This document shows positions 1-7,600 of a DNA stretch of 8,112 nucleotides, one piece after another. The DNA comes from Verrucomicrobiia bacterium. GTDB taxonomy: Bacteria > Verrucomicrobiota > Verrucomicrobiia > Verrucomicrobiales > Akkermansiaceae. The position numbers were made by a program, and so were the translations under genes. Where the stretch lies: NCBI GenBank assembly GCA_947460915.1, contig CANHKJ010000127.1:1-8112 (forward strand). The letters are read 5' to 3'. The notes under the pieces were generated by a model. It was not told where the DNA came from. It made no database searches and was given only the letters and a program-made list of their open reading frames with translations. Each line of letters begins with the position of its first letter. Within the stretch, counting starts at the first letter, position 1.

Positions 1-70
1 ATTTTTCCGAAAATAGCACCGATTCTATCGAGCTCGACGAACCGTAACTCCTCAGCCACTCATCCGACCC

Positions 71-1000
71 ATGCTTTCCTTCTCCACCTGCTGGAACAAT
101 GGCCGCCACACCGATGGCGAGGCCATGATCGATGAAATTCTCGACCTCGGATTCCGTAACATCGAGCTCTCCCACGGCATGACCATCGCCAAGCTCCCCG
201 GCATTCGCAAGGCCTATAAGGCCGGGAAATTTACCTGCTCAGGCGTTCACAACTACTTTCCCTCACCCGTCGAGGTCATGATCGATGCCCCCGATGCCTA
301 CGAGTTCACCTCCCACCGCTCCTTTGATCGCAAACGCGCACACGACATGACCTTGCAGACCCTAGAGCTCGCCGCTGAGTTCCGGGCCAACTATCTCGTT
401 CTCCACATGGGCTCCGTGCCGCTCAAGCCAGCGAAATACACCAAACGCCTCACTGCCATGGTCGCTGATGGCAAGATCCTCGATCCAGACTACAACGAGG
501 CGAAAATCAAATTCATCAAAAAGCGCGAAAAAATCGCACCACTCTACTACGGTCGCGCCATCGATACCCTCGAGCAACTCGTCGTCAAGGCCGAGGAATA
601 CGGCATCATCCTCGCCGTCGAGTCCCGCTCTCGTTACGAAGACGTCCCCAGCGAGCGCGAGATGCTCCACCTACAAAACCACTTCAAAGACAACCCCTGG
701 ATCGGTTATTGGCACGACTTCGGCCACGTCCAGCTCAAGCACAATATCGGCCTGCTCGACCACGTCGATTGGCTCAAGCAAATCTCCGCGCACATCATCG
801 GCGCCCACATCCACGACGTCGAGTGGCCCGCCCGCGATCACCGCACACCTTTCACCGGCACCCTCGACTACAAAACCCTGCTCCCCTTCTTCCCGCCCGA
901 TTGCCCCATCATCTGGGAACTCTCTCCCACCCGCAAGACCGAAGAAATCAAGCAAGCCCTCCAAGTCTGGAGACAACTCTTCCCAGGACGATGTCAGTGA
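71..1000 (+). CDS. Sugar phosphate isomerase/epimerase-like TIM-barrel protein
   Basis: The 309-residue protein matches the xylose-isomerase-like TIM-barrel family (AP endonuclease family 2 fold), whose members isomerise or epimerise sugars or cleave DNA using divalent metals. The expected metal-ligand pattern is visible: a strand ending in LVLHMG (His112), AVES with Glu184, WHDFGH with Asp216 and His219, GAHIHD with His246 and His248, and a last strand IWELSP with Glu283. Its length is typical for a complete cytoplasmic enzyme, and no signal peptide is seen. ATG at 71 is the first possible start, since the frame is closed by a TAG at 14-16 and has no ATG before 71; no Shine-Dalgarno motif precedes it. 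The next gene on this strand starts 137 bases later behind a possible terminator, so a shared job is not implied. The substrate cannot be told from sequence; family assignment is firm, function is not. Confidence 0.85.
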   Translation: MLSFSTCWNNGRHTDGEAMIDEILDLGFRNIELSHGMTIAKLPGIRKAYKAGKFTCSGVHNYFPSPVEVMIDAPDAYEFTSHRSFDRKRAHDMTLQTLELAAEFRANYLVLHMGSVPLKPAKYTKRLTAMVADGKILDPDYNEAKIKFIKKREKIAPLYYGRAIDTLEQLVVKAEEYGIILAVESRSRYEDVPSEREMLHLQNHFKDNPWIGYWHDFGHVQLKHNIGLLDHVDWLKQISAHIIGAHIHDVEWPARDHRTPFTGTLDYKTLLPFFPPDCPIIWELSPTRKTEEIKQALQVWRQLFPGRCQ

Positions 1001-1029
1001 ATGAGGGAGCTTGTTTCGGGTCTGGGAAT

Positions 1030-1055
1030 TGAGCGATAGTCTCGCATCATTTTTT
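1030..1055 (+). terminator. Possible weak intrinsic terminator after the TIM-barrel gene
   Basis: A seven-pair stem, TGAGCGA (1030-1036) with TCGCATCA (1042-1049) and one bulged A, closes a five-base loop and is followed directly by six T (1050-1055). It sits 30 bases after the stop codon at 998-1000. The stem is short and bulged, so termination may be partial and some read-through into the protease gene is possible. Confidence 0.4.
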
Positions 1056-1077
1056 GGGTCGCAAAAACCAAAAAACA

Positions 1078-1105
1078 TTTACAAAACCACCCCAGATGCT
1101 ATTTC
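1078..1105 (+). promoter_or_regulatory. Tentative promoter for the metalloprotease gene
   Basis: TTTACA (1078-1083) differs from the consensus -35 box at one base and is followed after 16 bases by TATTTC (1100-1105), a poor -10 box with only its first three bases conserved. It lies between the weak terminator and the ATG at 1138. A housekeeping promoter is expected somewhere here because the genes appear separately transcribed, but this exact placement is a guess. Confidence 0.2.
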
Positions 1106-1137
1106 TAGGGACGTCATTAACCCTTGGCACTCGAATC

Positions 1138-3210
1138 ATGAAAAAAAACCATTACATTATCCCATCCGCTGTTCTTCTTGGGACTTTGATTGCCTATCAA
1201 TGGAACACACAAAACAAAGACCAAGAACTTGTTTCAACTCCACATCAGGCATCAAAACCGGATCGTCTCTCCTCTTCTTCATCAACAGCGAATCTGATCG
1301 ATCGCAGCTTCGCCGCTAAGGGCATGCTGTGGGAAACCGTCGCATCGAACGGCCGCGAACGCCGCAGCAAATCCATCAACATCCCCGCTGATAGCTTTTC
1401 GGCCGTCAGTCAGCATGAAGTAGGCACGTCTTTTGCGCTCAAGCTCTCACCCCATGTGCCTACTCTCCAAGCAAGTGTCGCCAACCGCAACACACATAGC
1501 GACGGCACCATCGTCACGAACCTTACCATCCAAGGCTCTCCCAGTGGTCAACTCAGCATCCAAGAAAATGCGAGCATGGACTTCTTCCTTGCACAACTTT
1601 ACTACGAGAATCACCCCGTTGCTTACCAATTTCAAAAGTCGGCCGACGGCATTACCGCCACACGCCATGAGCTCAGCGAAATGATCTGCTCACTCCTCGA
1701 CTACAAGGCGGGAGAAGTCGCCCAGATGGGACTCCCACCCGTGGACAAAGAGCGCGGCAAAAAATGCGACGAAGCGGATGCCCAAGCCAGCGCTAAAGCA
1801 AAAAAACTCATCCAAGAAGCCAAACCAACTGGGGGCGGCACTACCACTACCACGACTCCTTCACTGAGAATCTCTGATGCCAACATCACCGAGGGCAATA
1901 GTGGCACAAAAAACCTCGCATTCACCGTCACACTGTCGAAGTCTGATCGGAATAAAACCATTTCCGCCACCTACAGCACCGCCAATGGCACTGCCACCGC
2001 TGGCTCCGACTTCACTGCCACAGCAGGCACCGTCACCATTCCCGCGCGAGCTACCACTGCCACCATCCTTGTCCCCATCATTGGCGATACCACCGTGGAG
2101 GCAAATGAAACATTTGCCGTCAATCTCTCCAATCCAGTCAATGCCACCATCAGCGATGCCCAGGGCCTAGGCACCATCACCAACGATGATTCCGCCCCTA
2201 GTGCTGTGCCCGTTTTCAATAGCCTACCTGGAGCTGTCGCGGTCGCTTATCTTGACATGGATGGCCAAGTCGTCTCCGGCACCTCCTGGGCCGGCGGAGC
2301 CACCATCACCACGGGCGGCGTCGTTGGCACGCTGACCAATGCCCAAATGATCGAAATCTGCAATCGCGTTGCAGAAGACTACGCCCCCTTTCAAATCAAT
2401 GTCACGACTCAAGAAAGCGCCTACCTCGCCGCGCCTTCCAATCGCCGCATCCGCTGCATCATCACCCCTGACAACGAATGGTATGGCACCAACGCTGGTG
2501 GCGTCGCCTACCTGAATTCCTTCACATGGACAGGCGACACACCTTGCTGGGTATTCTCGGACATGCTGTCAAACTCACCCCGCTACATTGCCGAAGCGAG
2601 TTCCCACGAAATTGGACACACTCTGTCCCTTGCTCATGACGGTCGCATTTCCCCCGCCGAAGGCTACTACACAGGTCACGGAAGTGGCGAAGTAGGCTGG
2701 GCACCGATCATGGGCGTTGGTTACTACAAACTGCTCGTGCAGTGGTCAAAAGGTGAATACCTCAGTGCCAACAACACGGAAAATGACCTCAGCAAAATCA
2801 CCAGCCTCAACGGCTTTGGCTACCGCGTGGATCAACAAGGCAACACCACTGCCACCGCAGCAGCCGTCTCAGGCACGAGCGGTGCACGCAGCGCCAAAGG
2901 CATCATCGAGACCACAGGCGATGCCGATGTATTTAGCTTCACCACAGTAGGCGGAGCTTGCTCATTCAGCGCCAGCGGAGATGCGACCAGCCAAAACGTC
3001 GATGTCCAATTGGAAATTCTCGATGCCAGCGGTGCCGTCATCTCCTCAGACAATGCCGATCTCCTCACCGATGCCAGCGTCAGCGCCACCTTGAGCGCAG
3101 GAACCTACTTCCTCCGCGTCAGCAGTGTTGGCCGCGGTGACATTCTCGCCGATGGTTACTCCAACTACGGCAGCATCGGCCAATACTCCATCAGCGGCAA
3201 CGCCCCGTAA
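1138..3210 (+). CDS. Secreted metzincin-like zinc metalloprotease with Calx-beta and PPC-like domains
   Basis: The 690-residue protein begins MKKNHYIIPSAVLLGTLIAY, a charged start plus one hydrophobic segment, read as a signal peptide or membrane anchor. Residues about 30-230 look like a propeptide and include Cys184 and Cys210, either of which could act as an inhibitory zinc ligand. A run GGGTTTTTT forms a linker before a single Calx-beta domain (242-351, ending TITNDD). The catalytic domain follows, with HEIGHTLSLAHD at 490-501, the HExxHxxxxxHD zinc site of metzincins, and a Met-turn PIMG with Met525, 25 residues after the third His. The last part (about 588-690) resembles the bacterial pre-peptidase C-terminal (PPC) domain, with GDADVFSFTT and a closing YGSIGQYSISG. 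No PEP-CTERM or other sorting tail is seen. ATG 1138 is chosen over TTG 1054, which would put 28 residues ahead of the signal and lie in the terminator T-run. The substrate is unknown. Confidence 0.88.
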   Translation: MKKNHYIIPSAVLLGTLIAYQWNTQNKDQELVSTPHQASKPDRLSSSSSTANLIDRSFAAKGMLWETVASNGRERRSKSINIPADSFSAVSQHEVGTSFALKLSPHVPTLQASVANRNTHSDGTIVTNLTIQGSPSGQLSIQENASMDFFLAQLYYENHPVAYQFQKSADGITATRHELSEMICSLLDYKAGEVAQMGLPPVDKERGKKCDEADAQASAKAKKLIQEAKPTGGGTTTTTTPSLRISDANITEGNSGTKNLAFTVTLSKSDRNKTISATYSTANGTATAGSDFTATAGTVTIPARATTATILVPIIGDTTVEANETFAVNLSNPVNATISDAQGLGTITNDDSAPSAVPVFNSLPGAVAVAYLDMDGQVVSGTSWAGGATITTGGVVGTLTNAQMIEICNRVAEDYAPFQINVTTQESAYLAAPSNRRIRCIITPDNEWYGTNAGGVAYLNSFTWTGDTPCWVFSDMLSNSPRYIAEASSHEIGHTLSLAHDGRISPAEGYYTGHGSGEVGWAPIMGVGYYKLLVQWSKGEYLSANNTENDLSKITSLNGFGYRVDQQGNTTATAAAVSGTSGARSAKGIIETTGDADVFSFTTVGGACSFSASGDATSQNVDVQLEILDASGAVISSDNADLLTDASVSATLSAGTYFLRVSSVGRGDILADGYSNYGSIGQYSISGNAP

Positions 3211-3264
3211 TTGCGGTCGTTCCCAGCAAATTGAGCGACATCCGCTCAAATCACCACCATTCAT

Positions 3265-3302
3265 GGGCCTGCAAAGAATTTCACACTTTGCAGGCCCTTT
3301 TT
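3265..3302 (+). terminator. Strong intrinsic terminator of the metalloprotease gene
   Basis: A perfect 12-bp stem pairs GGGCCTGCAAAG (3265-3276) with CTTTGCAGGCCC (3286-3297) around a nine-base loop, followed by five T (3298-3302). It starts 54 bases after the protease stop codon. It lies between convergent genes: the minus-strand operon ends at 3311. On the minus strand the hairpin is followed by ATGAATGG rather than T residues, so it should work well only for the plus strand; any effect on the opposite unit would be weak. Confidence 0.88.
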
Positions 3303-3310
3303 CATGAAAA

Positions 3311-3622
3311 TCAATTCGTCTTGCGCTCCATGTGCTTTTTCATGCCCTCGCCCACAGCGATGGAGAGAAATGATTTGACCAAAGGTGAACATCCTTTGAA
3401 ACGGCACTTTTTCATGAACTCTTCTCCGTGCTCTTCCACCATATTACCGAATGTAGCATGCACAAAGGAGTCCGTGAGATTATTCACACCTTGGAAATCA
3501 AAAACTATGGAAACACACTGATTCCAGACGCTTTCCACGCGACGCGACATTACGCTATTGCCCACATGTCCATCAGCGAGAAAATCACCAAATTCAGTAA
3601 GCATATTGATTTCTAGGTTCAT
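3311..3622 (-). CDS. STAS-like DUF4325 family protein
   Basis: This 103-residue protein matches the STAS-like family DUF4325: a first strand and turn (ADGHVGNSVMSRR, 16-28), then the hallmark strand-helix FDFQGVNNLTDSF (41-53) and FG at 58-59, ending with helix-rich residues to 103. STAS-like proteins usually bind a partner ATPase; in anti-sigma antagonists a Ser or Thr at the strand-helix junction is phosphorylated by a GHKL kinase. Ser52 in TDSF is the candidate equivalent, by my alignment by eye. The gene lies 42 bases after a STAS-GHKL ATPase gene in the same orientation, which supports a functional pair. ATG 3622 is used; ATG 3604 (97 residues) is possible, and neither has a good ribosome binding site. 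At about 44% GC it is more AT-rich than the left-hand genes. The family match is firm; the target is unknown. Confidence 0.85.
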   Translation of the reverse strand: MNLEINMLTEFGDFLADGHVGNSVMSRRVESVWNQCVSIVFDFQGVNNLTDSFVHATFGNMVEEHGEEFMKKCRFKGCSPLVKSFLSIAVGEGMKKHMERKTN

Positions 3623-3664
3623 AAGAAAAATTGTGTGTTCATCAATTTATGGGTGGTGCCGGGG

Positions 3665-4612
3665 TCAGTCAAGGAAAATGTCGGCAGAGCCCTCGCTGAA
3701 CATTCCGATATCTCTCATAGCCTTCGCATGCATCTCTGTGTAGTCAGCGATATGGTCGCGATGAAACGTAGCAGCAACCAAAGTCCCTTGGCCATAATAG
3801 ACAGTTCCAGAATGTGGCACGATTTCACCCTGTTTCTCGTAAAACCAGCCATCTTCTGTAGCGATGAGCATTTCGCCGTTAGCCCCCTTCACTAGTTCGC
3901 GGGTTAAGGAGAGCCCGACTCCCCGATGATTACGAGCAGCATACAGACCAGAGGGAGATAGAAGAGCGCTGGACACACCAGGTATGAGTGCTAATCGGAT
4001 TGCTGAATTTGCATCAGCGGCTTCCGATGCACGTGATGTAGTAAGAAATTTTTGGCGAATCCCAACACCATCGTCAGCGATTGCAATTCTCACTAAATTT
4101 CTTTTAGGAAAAAATTGTGCTGAAACAAATGCACGCCCTTCGGAGTGGTATTTGCCATTGGAGAGCAATTCTCCCGTCGCATATTGAATCAGCCGATACT
4201 CATCATCATAGCACGATGATTCAGGCAAAATACATTGTGTGATTTCTGATGCAAGTAAATCCACCGAGCCAGTTGCAAAAGTTAAGCTTTGAATGGGAAC
4301 AAATCGACCTGCTGGGGGGTGTCGGTTTTGCTCATATCCATGATTGATCCCAAGGTGTTGGAGAAAATCCATCCTTTTTAAATAACCAGCTGCCGAGCAT
4401 TGGTTCAACCCAATGAGGCAGAGATTTTTGTTCTGTCGCTTCCATTGATGACAACGCGCTAAAATCGTAACAATCGCAGCTGGACTCAGAAATTCTACGC
4501 GTGAAATATCTATGCTGATTTCATCATAATGATTCGCCTCATGAAGCCTATTGAACAATTGCGGCAATTGCTCTTCGAATACATGAGAAGGAATAATTAC
4601 TGTGTGTTGCAT
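3665..4612 (-). CDS. STAS domain-GHKL (HATPase_c) ATPase fusion, kinase-like signalling protein
   Basis: The 315-residue cytoplasmic protein has two parts. Residues 1-90 resemble a STAS domain, with strand and helix EISIDISRVEFLSPAAIVTI (31-50). Residues about 110-285 form a GHKL ATP-binding domain: an N-box ELLSNGKYH with Glu148 and Asn152, a G1 box DDGVG (180-184), and a G2 box RGVGLSL (230-236). There is no sensor, membrane segment or phospho-acceptor His, so it resembles an anti-sigma-factor kinase such as SpoIIAB or RsbW more than a classical histidine kinase. At the STAS position where antagonists carry DSSG it has SPAA, so the fused STAS probably cannot be phosphorylated there. ATG 4612 lies eight bases after the stop of the restriction enzyme gene, implying co-transcription; the longer reading frame from 4789 would overlap that gene. 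GC is about 42% in the counted part. The biochemical activity is inferred. Confidence 0.82.
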   Translation of the reverse strand: MQHTVIIPSHVFEEQLPQLFNRLHEANHYDEISIDISRVEFLSPAAIVTILARCHQWKRQNKNLCLIGLNQCSAAGYLKRMDFLQHLGINHGYEQNRHPPAGRFVPIQSLTFATGSVDLLASEITQCILPESSCYDDEYRLIQYATGELLSNGKYHSEGRAFVSAQFFPKRNLVRIAIADDGVGIRQKFLTTSRASEAADANSAIRLALIPGVSSALLSPSGLYAARNHRGVGLSLTRELVKGANGEMLIATEDGWFYEKQGEIVPHSGTVYYGQGTLVAATFHRDHIADYTEMHAKAMRDIGMFSEGSADIFLD

Positions 4613-4620
4613 AATACATT

Positions 4621-7600
4621 TTACACCTGCCCTAAGCCTTTGAGCATTTCGATGATGCTGGAGATTTGGTCGGTGCGTTTTTGGTTTTTGCGGCCGAAGT
4701 GTTGGCTGAGGGTTTCGGCGGTAGCAGTGGGGTTGGTGCTGAGAAGTTGACGGACTTGGGCGACTTGTCCGGTTAGGGTATCCGACCATACGAGAGTTGC
4801 TGCTGGCGTTGCTGCTTGGGCTTTTGGCTTTTTGTTTTTGGGCGTTGTCTCGGTTTCGGTGCCGGCGAGTGTGGGTTGGATGCTTTCTCCAGCTTTGGGG
4901 TTTTGGTATTCTGGGCGAAGCCAGCGGATGAGTCCTTGTTTTTCCTCGGCGGCGCGTTGGTGGTTCAGGGCGACGAGGCGCGTGAGAAGCTCAGCTGCGG
5001 AAATGCTGAAACGCTGAGATTCTGAAATGCTGAAATCTGTTGAGGAAGGCAGTTTGAGCAAGTCGCTCCACCCGTAGGCTTCCAAAACGGCGGCATCGAG
5101 TTCGTCGTGGAGTTGTTTGAGGCGCGTGACGAGTCCTTGGTCGTGGATGACTTTGTCTTTTTCTGTTAGAGATTCTCCACTGCGGAGTTGCTCTAACACA
5201 TTGTACATGCCCGTTAGAGTGAGGCTGGGATGCAATTCTTGCTGGCGCTTACGGTGCGTATCCAAGCGCTCGCCCAGATCGCGGATGCGTTGCTTCAGTT
5301 CTCCTTCTTTGAGTGCGGGGAAGGGGAATTTGTTGAAAGATGATCCAACTACGTATGTTGGTCTGTCTTCCAGATGTGATCCAACTTTAAGAGTCCATGT
5401 GCAATGAACTGAAGACGATAAAACGGCTAGATTGTAAGCGTCATTCGAGGCAAATGCGATTAGTTTACTATCAGGTAAAGCGTTACCATTGAGAAAAATG
5501 AAGTTTCTATGTTTTGCCGTTTTTACAGTCGCGATATATCGACTCAATCCCTCGATAGAAGGACGATTTCTTTTTCTTGGTTCTCCAAAAATCCACCAAT
5601 TGATACGGTATATATCGCGATTGTTTTGATCTCGTTCGGGCTTAACCGCTGTCAGTATGTAATTGAAAATTTCAGGGTAAGTATTGGAAACTTCTTTTTC
5701 CGGCATTCCGAAAAGATCTATAATCAGAACGCCTCTAGGTCTGTCAGCTAAATCCCTTCCATTAAAATAATAACGTAGAGGTTTTTTGGGGGCATTATCT
5801 TCCCAATAGCCAAGTTCAACAGCCTCTGCTTGGGTTAGCAAAAAACCTTTTCCGTGGGGCTTCATCCCTTCCCAACATAATTGATCATTTGATTTCAATT
5901 CATAAAGAGCTGTTAGGTCCGTACCTGTTTGCAAATTTGCAGCAAGAGTGCCACGTGTTCTTAATAGTGATACTTCGCACTCGCCATGTTCCATTGGACT
6001 TTCATCGACGACTTTTTCTAACACGCCTTCACCTTTTCCGGGCGCAGCGACGGTCATGGCGATGCGGACGGCAGCTCCGTCGGCGGAGTCGATCCAAGGA
6101 TGGTCTGGTATGGCGTAGGCGAGGTGAAGAGGGGCTGGGAGGCGAGACGCCTCCGCCACGGTCACGTAGGGCTCCATGACGCGGCGGTTGAAGGTTTGGT
6201 GAATGGAGTTAGTCGTGATGAAGCCGAAGCGTTTCGTGCGTGCTGCAACTGTTTCAACCGCTGCTTTTGCCCACCAGAACATCACTAAGTCCGCAGACTC
6301 GGGCACATCGCCTTTCCACGCTTTACGCAGAGCTTCGGTATAGCCATCTCCGAGGGCATCACGCATGCGAGAGGCTCCAATAAACGGCGGATTGCCGACG
6401 ATGTAATCGGCCTGAGGCCATTCGGCGCGGCGGGGATTGATGTAGTCGAAGATGACGGTGCGGGCGGTCTCATCGGGCACTTCTTTTCCGGTGACGGGAT
6501 GCGGCTTGGTGCTGTGTCCGTCCCAGATGGTGAGAATTTTTCCCGTTTCTTCATCGATGCGCGGGATTTTCTCATCGTAGGCGAGAACGGCATCTTGTTG
6601 GCGAATGCTCTGGGTTTTTGGCAACAAGGGTCGGTCGCCCGTATCAGCTTTGCCCGTGGTCTTGCGCTGCCACTGGAAGTAACCAATCCACAAAACCAGT
6701 TGGGCAATGGCGACGGCATTATGCGAGAGTTCCAGCCCGAGGAATTGCTCGGGGCGGACTTTGTATTCGTTCATCTCGAAGGTGGCATCACCACCAAGAG
6801 CGGTAACGAGTTCGAGAACCTCGGCCTCGAGGCGCTTCATGTGCTCTAGGGTGACGTAGAGGAAGTTGGCGGTGCCGCAAGCGGGATCGAGCACCTTGAT
6901 GCCGCAGAGGTGGCGATGAAAGGCGGTGACAAGCTTGAGTGCCTCGGCGTCTTTCTTTTTCGCATCGGCCAAGAGCTTATTGCGTTCGACGCCGATGGCT
7001 TGAGCTTCTTTGGTGGTGCCCAGCGCGTTCATTTCTTGTTGGCGCAGATCGGCCTGCACTTCTAGGATCTCTGCATCAGCATGGAGCTTGGCGGCGGCGA
7101 TGCGCACGGACTCCCATTCATCGCGCAGCGGCTCGATGATGGTGGGCCGGATCAAGCGTTCTACGTAGGAGCGCGGAGTGTATTCGGCTCCGAGCTTGTG
7201 GCGTTCGCGTGAATCCAGAGCACGGGTGAGCAGTGTGCCGAAGATGGAAGGCTCCACGCCTGACCAATCGGTGCCTGCGGCATCGATGAGCATGCTCAGT
7301 TGCCCGTGATTGAGCGGCAGCGCGGTGGTATTTTCAAAGAGTCCGCCATTGAAGTGGGCGATTTCCTTCATCAGCAAGGTCGAGTAGCTGGTGCCCGTAG
7401 CCATTTCCTTCCACAAGGCCGTGACCAGTGGCACGAAACCATGCGGGGAATCCTTGACCTTTTCGAGAATGTCCTTGAAGCCGTTTTCGGGAAGCAGGCC
7501 AATGTCCTCGGCAAACATCGTGAAGAGGCTGCGCTGAAGAAATCCTGCGATGACTTGGGGATCGTGCCCTGCGGCTTCCAGAGACTTCGCCAGCTTCGCC

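Noticed and set aside
468..1078. Long Ser/Thr-rich, Arg-rich and acidic frames overlapping the TIM-barrel gene on both strands
   Set aside because: Biased composition typical of shadow frames of a GC-rich gene; no domain, no start signal, and the real frame has conserved catalytic residues.
1054..1137. TTG start at 1054 for the metalloprotease
   Set aside because: It lies in the T-run of a possible terminator and puts 28 non-conserved-looking residues before an obvious signal sequence at ATG 1138.
1861..2190. Repeat array of adhesin domains in the protease gene
   Set aside because: Only one Calx-beta domain is present; the repeated look of the DNA comes from frequent GCCACC/ACC codons for Ala and Thr, not from tandem copies.
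3297..3416. Three copies of CTTTTTCATG at 3297, 3335 and 3407
   Set aside because: Two copies simply encode Met-Lys-Lys in the DUF4325 protein and the third is formed by the terminator T-run next to a TTTTCATGAAAA palindrome; spacing is irregular (38 and 72).
4613..4789. Longer N-terminus of the STAS-ATPase from 4789
   Set aside because: It would overlap the 3' end of the restriction enzyme gene by more than 160 bases, and the added residues are low-complexity and rich in Pro, Arg and His; the STAS domain starts at Met 4612.
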